A stretch of 64,000 bases of DNA from Epiperipatus broadwayi (GCA_028023455.1 JAQFVV010006471.1:1224123-1288122), one strand, 5' to 3'; shown: positions 36,430 to 49,110, numbered from the stretch's first letter. Notes: generated by a model not told the origin, from the letters alone. Program-made: numbers and translations.

Positions 36430-38568
36430 TGTAATGATCGGGGAATAGAACTTAACGTGATCTGCACTACAGGGCGCCATCTAGGCATTTGAACCTAGAA
36501 AAATTTATAAAGTAGGCAGATACGTAAGTCAAAAAAAAAAAAAAATTTTTTTTTTTTAAATTTTGATTCCGGTCGTTAGCCCAAGTCACTAGCTCAGGGA
36601 GTAGCAGAGATTTAATAATATAATATCTTATCTAATTATATTTCAATATTAAAAAATAAATAAAATAAGCCACTGCCAGTAATTAACATACAAAAATTTA
36701 TTTACGCACATATATATATAACATTTTTATTTTAATATGTTTACTTTAACAATTAACTTTATTTTTAACTTTTATTTTAGATTTTTAATTTACATTTTAA
36801 ATTTTATACTATTATTAGTTTGCACAGATTTGTTTAAAAATGTTGAGTATACATCGGTTACATAGATTCCACGGTCAAAAACATTTCAAATAAACATAAA
36901 CGATCAAAATACCAAATCATTGATACCGTCAATTGCAGAGGGAAATTTATAAGTAACCCAATAGCATTCACGATAAGATGCTTGCATTAACACCCAATAA
37001 CTTAGAAGACATCCGAATAAATACATTTTAGATACTCACCGTAAGGTATCAGTATTTACCGAATGTCTATATATATTTTGATCGAATATGAAAACCAAAA
37101 ACATAATCAACCGGTAACGAACCCATGCAAGCGTCTATACCCAACTTAAATTTAATGCATCTTTATTTAGAGTGTCGAGTATGAATAGACTACATAGATT
37201 TGCATTTGAAAAGAAAATATTCAATCCTTGTTTAACCTTAGGCCAAAGGTTCGCAGTCAAACCAAACTTCAATCCATCTGATATATCGATGTGTTCAATG
37301 TAATACGAATACGGCAGCACAATTAGGTTAAGAGAAGAAACTGCTTCTCATCAGATAGGAATATTACATCTATCAGACAAGAAGAGCAATAAAAAAAAAC
37401 TCCATCGAAAGGAACAGCGTTCTACATCTTATAATCCCTTCCATAGGCAAAACGGAAGTGTGCGGCGTATAATAGCGATTCTGCCCATAGCGAATCTCGT
37501 ACTACATCTACTAATTACACCAATATATCCAATCCATTGACCTAATTCAACTACGAAATGAATAACCTAAGATTACCCTCCCCTAATATAACTTTACAAA
37601 TCTATATAGCCATTCACGCCCGACTTAAGTTTAATATTTATATAACTAGTTTAATGAAAACCAGAAATCATAATAAAACTTAAAGAACAAATAAATAAAT
37701 AAATAAATGGAAATGATTTTACAAAAGAAATACATTAAATAAAATTATAACTAATTAATAAATAACGTTGGTCAGATAGGATTCTATTTCTTAATTATTT
37801 TAAATACGGAAAGTTTTTAATTTAATGTTCATAGTGTTTCAAAATGTTTTTAAAGTTCTTACGATTTTTTTTTCAACGTTCCTCTTTATTCATTGCATGC
37901 CATTTGGAATCCACATTAAATCCCCCGATGATCCTGTTGTCCTCAGTATAAGAAAAGCGATGTTTCATTTTTCCATTTTTATAACAACTGAAGGAATTGA
38001 AAGTGCGTCTTTCAATCCCTTCACCTCCAACTCTCCGACTTAACACATCTCAGTCCTCTCTTAATAATCCCTAATAATTTCCAACTTTTCCTTTTATATT
38101 AATCTTAAGGATTGACTCAACATTACGTCATCGATGATGGTGGTCTTTTCGCTGAGGTCCGATTCCATAGGGATTTCTTTTTATTTGCTAAAAGTTTCTA
38201 TTGTTTTCCTATCTGACCATTGTTTATACATTTAAATGCCCAAGGGCTTATTCACTTGGACTAATTAAAATAATCATTTCCATAACATTAATTAACCTGT
38301 TTTCCAAATCCAAAGATATATTTAAAGATAAATTTAAAGATATAATTTTATCTCCAAATCTTTTTAAAATTTAGTTTTAAAATACTTTTTCTTTAATAAA
38401 GTTTTATTTTAATAATTTTTCTCCTCTGTGCGATTTATATATATACGAGTTTAAGGTAGAATTTATTTTCAATTTTTCAGTCTTAAAAAAAAAATTTTAA
38501 ATGCGAACTTTTTATTTTAATGTTTAATAATAAAAAAAAATAATGTAACGTTGTCTGTGCTCGTTACA
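36430..38568 (-). repeat. LTR, copy at low coordinates (3' LTR if the element reads minus)
   Basis: It starts TGTAATGATCGG and ends GTGCTCGTTACA. It is 2,139 bp and begins and ends with short inverted repeats (TGTAA.GA and TCGTTACA), as LTRs do. It is nearly identical to 39289-41430: I noticed about twenty base differences and a few length changes in A or T runs. The reading frames at 37135-37320 and 37825-38043 recur unchanged in length in the other LTR and have no recognisable domain. I take them as chance frames copied with the LTR. Confidence 0.88.
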
Positions 38569-39288
38569 TATCAGTAAACTTGCTTAAAAAAAAAATGAAC
38601 AAAAAAAAAAATATTTTACTTAGGGTTAGTAATTACGGTACACGATTAACAAAATTTACAAACATTCGGTTAGTATAAAGACTATATAAAAAAAAAAATG
38701 TTTACTATCCCTTTCCTAAGGACCATTTACGTCTACGCCTCCTCTCCCCCAAGCGTTCTATTTTTTTATACATTTTATTTTTACACACGGCATGACAAAC
38801 AAATTATTTAAATTATTTATTTAAGAAGGTTGCATTGAACTAAATACGTTTTGAAAGATAATGGATTTATACGTGTATATTTGCAGCACAATTATATATA
38901 CCACCAACTTATTTATGACTGATTGAAATGCATACATAGGGTTACACTGACGTAATTCCCAAAGGTACTCATCGTAAGGCACCACATTTCGATCATAAAC
39001 TTACGTGGCTGTGCGCGCCTATACACGTTAAAGCATAATATGTATCAACAAACAAAAAAACATATTTATTGCAACCTTTTGACTTTTTTTTTTTTAACAA
39101 AAATTAGTTTTAAAATTATTTATACTTTCTCATGTTTAATATATATGAGCAATTTCTTCTGGCAGTGCTTTTATAAGATTTAAAGTATACGACTTTATGT
39201 AACAGATAAAAATATTTCATTTTGAAAAAAGAAATTTACTCAGGGCCCTGGTTTTTATTAATAGATCGGCCCAAGTTGGGTGGCCAGT
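38569..39288 (-). other. Internal region of the LTR element, non-coding
   Basis: These 720 bp have poly-A and poly-T runs and no frame longer than about 60 codons. A purine-rich minus-strand stretch (GGGGGAGAGGAGGCG, 38734-38748) lies about 170 bases from the LTR edge, not next to it. The candidate primer-binding site is at 39269-39286. Nothing resembles a capsid, protease, RT or integrase. Confidence 0.75.
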
Positions 39289-41430
39289 TGTAACGATCCG
39301 GAGAATAGAACTTAACGTGATCTGCACTACAGGGCGCCATCTAGGCATTTGAACCTAGAAAAATTTATAAAGTAGGCAGATACGTAAGTCAAAAAAAAAA
39401 ATTTTTTTTTTTTTTTAAATTTTGATTCCGGTCGTTAGCCCAAGTCACTAGCTCAGGGAGTAGCAGAGATTTAATAATATAATATCTTATCTAATTATAT
39501 TTCAATATTAAAAAATAAATAAAATAAGCCACTGCCAGTAATTAACATACAAAAATTTATTTACGCACATATATATATATAAGATTTAACATTATTATTT
39601 TAATATGTTTACTTTAACATTTAACATTATTTTTACTTTTATTTTAGATTTTTAATTTACATTTTAAATTTTATACTATTATTAGTTCGCACAGATTTGT
39701 TTAAAAATGTTGAGTATAGATCGGTTACATAGATTCCACGGTCAAAAACATTTCAAATAAACATAAACGATCAAAATACAAAATCATTGATACCGTCAAT
39801 TGCAGAGGGAAATTTATAAGTAACCCAATAGCATTCACCATAAGATGCTTGCATTAACACCAATAACTTAAAAGACATCCGAATAAATACATTTTAGATA
39901 CTCACCATAAGGTATCAGTATTTACCGAATGTCTATATATATTTTGATCGAATATGAAAACCAAAAACATAATCAACCGGTAACGAACCCATGCAAGCGT
40001 CTATACCCAACTTAAATTTAATGCATCTTTATTTAGAGTGTCGAGTATGAATAGACTACATAGATTTGCATTTGAAAAGAAAATATTCAATCCTTGTTTA
40101 ACCTTAGGCCAAAGGTTCGCAGTCAAACCAAACTTCAATCCATCTGATATATCGATGTGTTCAATGTAATACGAATACGGCAGCACAATTAGGTTAAGAG
40201 AAGAAACTGCTTCTCGTCAGATAGGAATATTACATCTATCAGACAAGAAGAGCAATAAAAAAAAACTCCATCGAAAGGAACAGCGTTCTACGTCTTATAA
40301 TCCCTTCCATAGGCAAAACGGAAGTGTGCGGCATATAATAGCGATTCTGCCCATAGCGAATCTCGTACTACATCTACTAATTACACCAATATATCCAATC
40401 CATTGACCTAATTCAACTACGAAATGAATAACCTAAGATTACCCTCCCCTAATATAACTTTACAAATCTATATAGCCATTCACGCCCGACTTAAGTTTAA
40501 TATTTATATAACTAGTTTAATGAAAACCAGAAATCATAATAAAACTTAAAGAACAAATAAATAAATAAATGGAAATGATTTTACAAAAGAAATACATTAA
40601 ATAAAATTATAACTAATTAATAAATAACGTTGGTCAGATAGGATTCTATTTCTTAATTATTTTAAATACGGAAAGTTTTTAATTTAATGTTCATAGTGTT
40701 TCAAAATGTTTTTAAAGTTCTTACGATTTTTTTTTCAACGTTCCTCTTTATTCATTGCATGCCATTTGGAATCCACATTAAATCCCCCGACGATCCTGTT
40801 GTCCTCAGTATAAGAAAAGCGATGTTTCATTTTTCCATTTTTATAACAACTGAAGGAATTGAAAGTGCGTCTTTCAATCCCTTCACCTCCAACTCTCCGA
40901 CTTAACACATCTCAGTCCTCTCTTAATAATCCCTAATAATTTCCAACTTTTCCTTTTATATTAATCTTAAGGATTGACTCAACATTACGTCATCGATGAT
41001 GGTGGTCTTTTCGCTGAGGTCCGATTCCATAGGGATTTCTTTTTATTTGCTAAAAGTTTCTATTGTTTTCCTATCTGACCGTTGTTTATACATTTAAATG
41101 CCCAAGGGCTTATTCACTTGGACTAATTAAAATAATCATTTCCATAACATTAATTAACCTGTTTTCCAAATCCAAAGATATATTTAAAGATAAATTTAAA
41201 GATATAATTTTATCTCCAAATCTTTTTAAAATTTAGTTTTAAAATACTTTTTCTTTAATAAAGTTTTATTTTAATAATTTTTCTCCTCTGTGCGATTTAT
41301 ATATATACGAGTTTAAGGTAGAATTTATTTTCAATTTTTCTGTCTTAAAAAAAAAATTTTAAATGCGAACTTTTTATTTTAATGTTTAATAATAAAAAAA
41401 AATAATGTAACGTCGTCTGTGCTCGTTACA
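39289..41430 (-). repeat. LTR, copy at high coordinates (5' LTR if the element reads minus)
   Basis: It starts TGTAACGATCCG and ends GTGCTCGTTACA, 2,142 bp. The outer eight bases TGTAACGA and TCGTTACA are perfect inverted repeats. The frames at 40001-40186 and 40687-40905 have the same length as those in the other LTR. A TATA-rich segment is present near its right end, but I cannot name a promoter with confidence. Confidence 0.88.
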
Positions 41431-42379
41431 ATATATATATATATATGTATACAGTTAGGAAAACACATGCATAATTTATATTTATTTTCTATTTATGTTG
41501 TACATTTTACTTTATTTTATATTAATTGTTTTATTTGGGTTTGATTATTTATTTCAGTTTTTTTATATATATATATTTTATGTTGTTTTTAGTTTTTTAT
41601 TGTTTATATTTTTTATGGTATTATTATATAGTTATGTATTTTATTTTGTTCATTATATCATAGATCTGAGGAAGACTGCAGGATCATTGAAACATAAGGT
41701 GTATGTATATAAATAGTTTTGCTAAAAAGTATTCAAAGTGGTTTGGTTGAATTGTATTTACGGGATATTACAGCAAAATAAAGAAAAGTGTGATTTTGGT
41801 AATATCTAAATACAGTATTTAAATAAACAGTTTCTGCCATTGTTTTAAATTTGAAATAAATTATAAATAAATATTATCTTTACATATCTATTGCTAATTA
41901 TAGTTGCATATGTATTGGTAAAAAAGTAATAGCAAAATATCTCTGCAACATCTTTCTCCCCTTATTAAAACATCACTGATAAAAGAGAGATTATTCGCAA
42001 GATTTTTCATTTGTTGCAGGAGGGAATGAGAGCTAAGAATTGTTAAATACCCATTTATTGATCAATATTGGGTGACTAATCTGTGAAACAATTTCTATGC
42101 TTTACTCATCCTGATTTGGATCCAGTCTGTGGGCAGACCAAATGGATGCACAATTACCACATCATGTGGCTTTTAGATTTATATATATGTAAGGCAGTCT
42201 AACTGCATTAATGGAAAAATAAAGCAGATATATGATAGAAATTATTGTTTTAAATTCTTCAAATCTCATTATTGAGTGATAGTGATATCACAGTTCATTC
42301 AATCACCAGATGAAATGGCATATTTGATACATTATTCGTATACCATCTTTTGTTCGAAGTAAAAAGAAGATTTGGAATT

Positions 42380-42460
42380 GTGTTTTGATTGTATGTTATC
42401 ATTATAATTGTCTATCCATTGTAGGATACGAGCTCTGGGTTTAATCCAGTTTTTTTAATT
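42380..42460 (+). repeat. Possible SINE fragment
   Basis: The stretch reads ATTGTAGGATACGAGCTCTG and then GGGTTTAATCC, which resembles a B box. No A box or acceptor stem is clear. Weak. Confidence 0.3.
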
Positions 42461-42599
42461 CACATCCCTCCAGAAAATTTACTTATTTCATCCATTCAGC
42501 TCATATATATATTTTTTTTATCTTTTACAATTTAATATAAGGACATAAATAAAACATCTTTTCTTTATACACTCTTTTAAATGCAAACCTCGTCTTTAT

Positions 42600-42937
42600 T
42601 ATTTATTACAATTTCTTAGGATTCAATATAGAATTTTATTTTGCCTATGTATTATCATAAATCTTGTAGCTCTATGTCCAGCCAGTACAACTTCAACCTC
42701 TAATTTTTTTTTCAATAATTTTGAAACTGTTTGTTTTATCATTATGTATTTTGTTTTTGATCCTTTCTGTTTAATACTACCCAATACTTCTCCATACTTT
42801 TCTGAGTTGTTTGCAATAAAGGCAAATTGTGGACTCAATGGCAATATGGAGCATATGCCGCCTTTATCAATAATGAAAGGATATCCTATTACAGTTATAT
42901 TTTTATTTTTAAAATCAGTCCATCGGCATTGACATAA
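42600..42937 (-). pseudogene. Unknown 104-codon frame with polyadenylation signal
   Basis: On the minus strand an open frame runs from just after a stop at 42940-42938 to TGA at 42625-42623. It includes CRWTDFKNKNITVIGYPF, GGICSILPLSPQFAFIANN, KYGEVLGSIKQKG and LEVEVVLAGHRATRFMIIHR. The residue mix (C, W, P, G, H, R) is protein-like and unlike the local AT shadow frames. An AATAAA lies about 16 bases after the stop. I do not recognise the family. No clean splice acceptor precedes it, so it may be the last exon of a nested minus-strand gene, a retrocopy or a transposon tail. The shorter frame starting at the ATG of 42844 covers only its second part. Confidence 0.4.
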
Positions 42938-43329
42938 TCAATTTTTTTTCTCTAGCTGTTAATAATATCTAGACTATATATTCGATATAGGCTACCTAAA
43001 AGAAAAATTATAAGTGTGCTTGTAATTTGAAAAAAAATTTAAGTTAATTTGGCTTGAATTCAAACCTCATATGGAAGTTACAGACAAATTCATCATTCTA
43101 TGGAACTTTTTTTAGTCTCATTGTTTGTTTTTTTTTCGTTTTTTTTTATTAAGAAACAGCATCTTATTAAAAGTTATAACCAAATTTTTTTTTAATATTA
43201 ATTATTTCTATTGAAAGCATTTTTTTTGGTTTTTATGAATAATTTATTTCATTATGTTTACTATATTAATAATGTGATAAAAAAATTGCATTTGTCAACT
43301 TTTTAAATTTATTACTGACAATTGTTTAT

Positions 43330-44030
43330 TTATTTATTTTTTTGAAACCATTAAACATTACCTTATTTTTTCGAGTATTTATTTTAATTCTATTTTATTG
43401 TCTTCATTTAATAGCTTGTATAATATTTCCTGCAACTCTGCAGCAGCATTTGAAAAAATAGCATATCATTTATTAAATCACCATAATGTTGTAATTCTTT
43501 ATATTTTTTTAAAATCAACTATTTTTTAATAATGCACAAATTCACTTCACAGTCTTAAGTCTTATGCATTGTTTTTTTTTTTATTATTATAACTTATTTT
43601 AATTCTTGTATGACCATATTTAAATTCAGCTTCCATTTTTGGTTGATTTGAGTTCAAAGTTTTTCACAATTTGTAATGATCTTAGTAAATATTTTATATA
43701 TATTTAATAAGATGATAAATCTGTTATTACTAATATTCTTTTTTTCACTTTTCTTAAATATGAAATCACTGCACGCTTTCCATCATTTATCTGATATATC
43801 TTTTTTTTTCTGCAGTGATTTTTTAAATATTTACAATAACTCCATTATTTCTGACACTTTCCCATTTTGCATTGTTTTAATTGTATGTCTAATCTTTTTT
43901 CTTAAAATATAAGCTTTTCAGATAATATTCAAAGTAGCCCATACAAAATCTTTTTTTGTTTTTTATTACTATATAATTTTCTATTGCTGAAATGATTTTT
44001 CTTTTAATACTAGTGCGTAATATATAATTT
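43330..44030 (-). mobile_element. LINE family A copy 3, reverse transcriptase remnant
   Basis: ATTTCCTGCAACTCTGCAGC then ATTTGAAAAAATAGCATATC near 43428-43470 corresponds to copy 2 around 56010-56060 (the motif C region, FADDVVVFANNA in the intact copy). TTAAATTCAGCTTCCATTT near 43620 corresponds to 56450-56470, and the segment near 43740-43800 to 56570-56620. The order is kept on the minus strand. No open frame survives. Confidence 0.65.
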
Positions 44031-44540
44031 CTGTTTATGACTACAGAATAATGTTAAATTCCTTTCACCTCTGTCCTGGCTAGACTTTAATGCAAATGCA
44101 TTTTTTACATCTGTAATCCCAGATATATATAGAACCTGAAAATCTTGTAAGTATTTCAAACAAGGGAGCTACACTGCAATCAATGCACATGCAAAATTAT
44201 ATTTACATTTGTAATCTCAAAGATATATATATATATATAGAGAGAGAGAGCTAGCAAATCTAGCAAGTATTTTAAATAAGGGTAATACAATTGTAAATAT
44301 TTTGCATTTGGATTGCAATCTATCAGAAACGAGTAGTGAAAATTATTTAAGGATTTGTTTTTTTATATTGTCATAATAGAAATTACATGTACTGTATTGG
44401 AAAATGCTGTATTTATAAAGGAGGCTTTAGTTATATTACCGTTAAAATTCATGTTTAAACTTATTATAATCTCATATTGAGTTGCAAGTCTGTTTAATTG
44501 AAAATTGAGTTGCTTGTTTGTTGTGATCTCAAATAATTCC

Positions 44541-44592
44541 CTGCACAGCTGATGAAGTCAAGTTTGTTTGACCGAAACGTCTGTCCTGCAAG
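44541..44592 (+). ncRNA. Hammerhead-ribozyme-like motif (type I)
   Basis: CTGATGA at 44549-44555 is followed by a perfect 5-bp hairpin GTCAA...TTGAC (44557-44561 with 44568-44572), then GAAA at 44574-44577 and CGTC. Stem I can form between CTGCACAG (44541-44548) and CTGTCCTGCA (44581-44590), with one bulged base. All conserved core bases of a hammerhead are present and stem III would be very short. This is the form known from Penelope-like retroelements and retrozymes. Self-cleavage is inferred from the core, not shown. A weaker relative is at 49068-49100. Confidence 0.55.
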
Positions 44593-44739
44593 AAATTTAG
44601 TTGATTTTTCATCAAACATTTTCTTATATAAGTTTGTAAGTTTTTATAAATTTTTATAGAAGATGTAAATAAATAACATTAAAAGATTTTCTATATAAAT
44701 GAATGAGAATAATAATAAAATTTTAGAAACTTAATATGA

Positions 44740-47700
44740 GCCTGAAAAACCAGATGGAAAGAAAAGATTTAGTGAGAAGAAAGTAGGCCCCTCAAATATA
44801 TTGGGGTGGTGATACTGAAGACTTGTTTCTAAAGATGCTGTTATTACTTTGTAGATATTATAATCTTAAAAAAAGGCATATTATATGAGAAAACTGAATG
44901 AGTAATTGAAAAAAGAACAAAAAATAGTCATCAACAACAGCAGACAAATATGGCTGTTCCATTTCCAAGGAAAAAGAAAGATGGAATAGCAAAAAAAGAC
45001 TTTTAGCAATAATTGTATAAAGCAATCTGTGATCATAAATACTTTTCACGTAGAACAAACTATACATTATTCTGTTTATTTGATATTTTGCAATGCTGGA
45101 TTTTAACTTTTTCCACAGCAAATATTTGTAAGATTTTTAACATCTTGTCTAATTGCAGCTTTTCATTGTATTATGTTCTCAGGCATATTTTCTCATGAAT
45201 GTAATTAAAATTGCACTTCTCTAGGCTATATATGAGATGATCTTTATAATGTAAATGAAGTCTGCCTCTCCCACACATATCATTAATTTCACTATGAAAT
45301 ATTTTTTTTAGGAAATCTGTTATAATTCATTAATGGTCCACATGTCCAATTCATTGAAGATATGATTTTATAATAATAAACTATAGTATCACATTCAGCA
45401 AGCTTAAGAGCATATTGTTTAGTCTTGCCATTATATTTTTAGAATGTTATAAAGCATTATTAAAGGAAATTTTTCTAATGTCTTTATGGTTTATTGATAG
45501 GAAGTCCAATTCTTACTTCCATAATGTAAATTGGATAAAGTAATTCTCATTATACAACTAATTTACTTGCAGTAGTAAAATTATTGTGATGAATTGTTCT
45601 ATTTTTATCTTGTTAAAAGCAGCAACATGTTGAGTTATTATTGAATCTCAGTATACATCTACTTATAAAATTACCAAAATATTTAAATTAATTTGCATTA
45701 ATAAATTGATAATCATCTAAGCTAAAAGTTGCTGAAGTTAAAGCATTAAGTGATTGTCTCAAATTGTTCAAGAATAGAACAGTCACCAATATACTGAAAA
45801 TTTATAAACCAAAAAGATGTTTTTGTTATTGGTTTTAATCTACTCAAATTAAAAAATTTCACTATTAAACTGCATCTTGATACTGCTTCATAAAATTACC
45901 TATATAATATATTTTTATTCAATGCTAATTTTCATTTCTCCTTTGATTATTACACTTTCTCGCATCTCATCATATAGAAACTGTATAATACAAGAAACTT
46001 TGGTAAACAATCAACTAGTTTTGGATAATGATACAAATATGTTCCATTAATTACATAAATGCTTTGAGCAAACCAATTTTTTGGCGGGGATTTGCGTATC
46101 AACAAAAGCTATTTTTAGTGCTTTTTGATATTTTAAAATTATACTGAATTTCTAATAACCATTCATCTATAATTGGAAGAAACCTATTTAAAAATTTTTT
46201 TTAAAATTACTTTGCTGTGTTGGGTAATGAAATTCTGCAATAGATACCTATCCTGTTTATTTTTTTAAATTATTACAAATAGAATCATCCTGAAGATCAA
46301 ATAGTATAACTTTTTAATTAATTAAGTTATACATTCTTAACATTTTTTGATATTCTTGAAAATAATTTAAAACTTCTCCAGATATCTCATCAGGATCTGA
46401 AATCTTTCCTTTTAAAAGATTGCAAAGAGCTATTTTAACATTACTTAGCTGAATATATTTATGTAAATGCATAGATAAAATGTTCATATTATTTAAAGTT
46501 ATTATTGCATGTCTTATATTGCTATTCAAAATATGATATGAGGATCATTGATGGGCATGATAAGATAATAATATCGTGTTTTAAATCCATATATTATTTT
46601 GAATGCACAAAAAAAAATCTGAAGTGCTGTGTTTTTTTTTACAATTTTAAGTCATTAATCATATATAAAGATTTATGTCAGTTTTTGAACTTTGGCTTTT
46701 AAATTTCTATGTTGGTTACGAAACTCCATATTCAGTTTATTATTTTGTCTTTCAGAAAATGCCCCTTGTTTCCTTTTATTCATATCATTAATAATAAACT
46801 TATTGTCAGAGAATTAATTTAGATTTTTTTTTTTTGTGAACCCAAGAAGATTTAATTATATCCATATTACACTCCTTAAAAGAATTATATGTCTTAGTAA
46901 TATTGCATTAAAAATTTAAATTAGTAATTTATTAGTTAATAGCGATTGAAATTTAGAAAGAATAAGAAATATTTTTTAAAGAAAGAGATATGATTAGAAT
47001 AAGTTCTATTTTTTTATATTATTTTAGTCTTGAAGCATACAAGTCTATGATCTTTCTATCAATCTACACTTATGCATGCTAGTGTAATATGAACCTCTTC
47101 TATATTCTGATTCCCAACCATAATGCAGTCTGTTATAAAAATGAATTCATCCAAGTTTCTTTATACAATAGTCTGTCTAAACATAGTCTTTTAATAGTCA
47201 ATCTACTTATGGAAAAAATTCAGTAACAACACACCTTTTACATTTATTACACCAGTACTACTATTTCCAGAAACTTTTATTTACATTTTATGTCCATATC
47301 AATAAGGGTATAAAAATTTGGCTTTTTAATGGTTTTGATGTAATAATGTTACTCAATAGGAAATAATAACTTTGTCTTAAATTTCAATTTAATATTGGAG
47401 CATCATATGGAACTACAAAATATTCATAGTTATCGTTGGGGGGAAAAATCATAATACCATTAGATATTTTATTGTTGCATCCAGGAATTTTATGAGTAAA
47501 AGATAGTAAATAAGATTTTACAAAAAAATCCAATAATTATGCAGTTTCCTTTCACTTGATTGATATGTTCGTCTAAAAAATCTTGTAGCCATTAATCTCT
47601 TCTCTTAAACTTCCTTTCTTACTCAGAAAAATTAGTTTAACTAAAAGCAGCTACATTAATCTTAAATCTTGGCAGCTATTTAGGTACAAGTATTGTCTTT

Positions 47701-48250
47701 ATTCTTGTCTTGGAAAGATTTGCATCAAATAAAATTCACACATTCCATGTACCTATATTTAGAAAGAAAATTAGATTTCAACTTTATTAGTATCATTCCT
47801 CCTGCTTTATCACCATGACAATACTGGGGTTTTTTTCCATTTATTTATTGTACGTTAATGAGTTATCTGTCAGGCACTTCAACTTAGCCAGGCTGTGAGA
47901 TAGGTCATTTTTAAACCCTTTTTTTAGGTCTCATGCACTTGCATGGTAAGCAAGAGGTTTCTAAATAGGCTACCTAATTGTATATTTTTTTGTTGAATTA
48001 AGACTTTTACCTCCTGTTCAATTTCAACACATTTTACTAGTAATTATACTGCCTCAATGAAAGATTATTATCTTAGGGATTTCAGTTTAGGTTTCTTAGT
48101 GCTCAAGAACTTGTGCCAATAAAAAAAATGAAAAAGGGTATTGGAGTTAGAATTGTTGTATATGTAATTGCACCTAACTTTCAATTAAGCAACTTCTTAT
48201 AAAGCAGGAGAAAGTATTTTTTATCAAACTATTTTTATTTGTTATTAACA
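44740..48250 (-). mobile_element. LINE family B copy 2, endonuclease to reverse transcriptase, decayed
   Basis: The minus strand from about 48250 downward matches the copy at 25240-26960. CATTCCATGTACCTATATTT at 47730-47755 corresponds to CTATTCCATGTATCTATATT at 26240. The segments near 47040-47160 and 46800-46870 correspond to 25590-25690 and 25340-25400. Below that, at 46314-46529, SNVKIALCNLLKGKISDPDE then ISGEVLNYFQE is the N-terminal lead of a LINE RT (pattern xLKxGKxxxxDxIxxExL). This copy therefore extends further 3' than the first. RT core and C-terminus down to about 44740 are too decayed for motif calls. Confidence 0.75.
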
Positions 48251-49059
48251 TTAACCCCCATATTTGAAGGGTATTTTATTGTATGTCACTGCAAACTCTG
48301 TCAATAGCTTGAGTACAAAGTTCACCACTATAATAGCATAATATGGCTTAAAATGCTGTGGTACAAAAGAAAGATTTATAAGAAATTGTAATGAAAAAAA
48401 TGGCTAATACACAGTTTTAATTTTATTTGACTAGAAAATATATTTGGAGTAACACATTTCAGTTAAATAAAATAATGATTTAAAATAGGTTTAGAAAATA
48501 ATACTATGAATGTTGGCTTTGATACTGATATTAATTTTAATCAGTTTAGTTTCTTGTAGAATTGGGTAACTTTTTATGAAAATGAAAGTCTGACATAAAT
48601 AACAAATGTATGAGTTTTTTTAGGATTATATTTTCCATTAGAAATTAATAAAAATTTAGAAACAGTTACTATATTAGATAATGAAAAAGAAATAAAGCTT
48701 TGCAATAATAATGTAATAATTAATAAAATAATGTCAAGAAGAAAATGTCAATATTGTAAAAATAATATATATATAGAAAGTTGAGATGAGATTGGTTGGA
48801 AGTTTAATGTAAAGGCATTCACTGTAATGAAAGGTAGAATAAAATAACTGTAGTTTGCACAAACAAACAGAATATAAAGAATTTTCATGATTCACTGTGA
48901 CAAATTTCTTGCACAAATTTAATAAGAGATTGTTTTACTCGATTTATTTTTTTAGAATCGTCTCATTTTTGCATTGTTTTTAATAAGCATTTAAAATGTA
49001 AAAAAATCTGATTCTTTATTCACTGAATAAAGCTATTTTTTTTTAGTTTCAAATGTAAG

Positions 49060-49110
49060 AAATAGTTCTGATGAAGACTGTAGATGAATTAAAACAGTAA
49101 ATAAATAAAT
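49060..49110 (+). ncRNA. Degenerate hammerhead-like motif
   Basis: CTGATGAAGACTGTAGATGA followed by ATTAAAACAG retains the CUGAUGA core, but the GAAAC element has become TTAAAAC and stem II is broken. It is probably the decayed end of the Penelope-like element whose RT trace is at 49738-49840. Confidence 0.3.

Larger units (their letters stand above)
36430..41430 (-). mobile_element. LARD-like non-autonomous LTR retrotransposon
   Basis: Two 2.14-kb LTRs flank just 720 bp (38569-39288). The target duplication is compatible with ATAT on both sides (36426-36429 and 41431-41434), but both flanks are (AT)n. Minus orientation is suggested by a candidate primer-binding site: just inside the upper LTR the minus strand reads AC then TGGCCACCCAACTTGGGC. 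This starts with TGG, the complement of the CCA tRNA end, and resembles a lysine-tRNA type site. No polypurine tract adjoins the other LTR, and the internal 720 bp has no gag, protease or RT motif. It must depend on an autonomous relative. The near identity of the LTRs implies recent insertion compared with its surroundings. Confidence 0.82.
36076..41765. mobile_element. Long inverted-repeat (foldback) element, split by an LTR element
   Basis: The left side (36076-36330) begins GTAAATACAATTTATCCAA and CCACTTCGATACTTTATGG. The right side ends with the reverse complement, running through TTTTGCTAAAAAGTATTCAA and AGTGGTTTGGTTGAATTG to GTATTTAC at 41765. Inward, ACTAAAAACAACATAAAATA near 36223 pairs with TATTTTATGTTGTTTTTAG near 41575, so the arms are at least 250 bp. 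Flanking phrases GGTATTGTCTAAATACAG (36066) and GGTAATATCTAAATACAG (41799) resemble each other. The right arm carries CTGAGGAAGACTGCAGG...GAAAC at 41666-41693, a degraded hammerhead-like core. Whether this is a foldback transposon or two inverted Penelope-type ends is not settled. The element is older than the LTR insertion it contains. Confidence 0.72.

Noticed and set aside
37135-38043. Small open frames in the LTR (61 and 72 codons), repeated at 40001-40905
   Set aside because: They recur only because the LTR is duplicated, run in opposite directions, have no domain signal and sit in non-coding LTR sequence.
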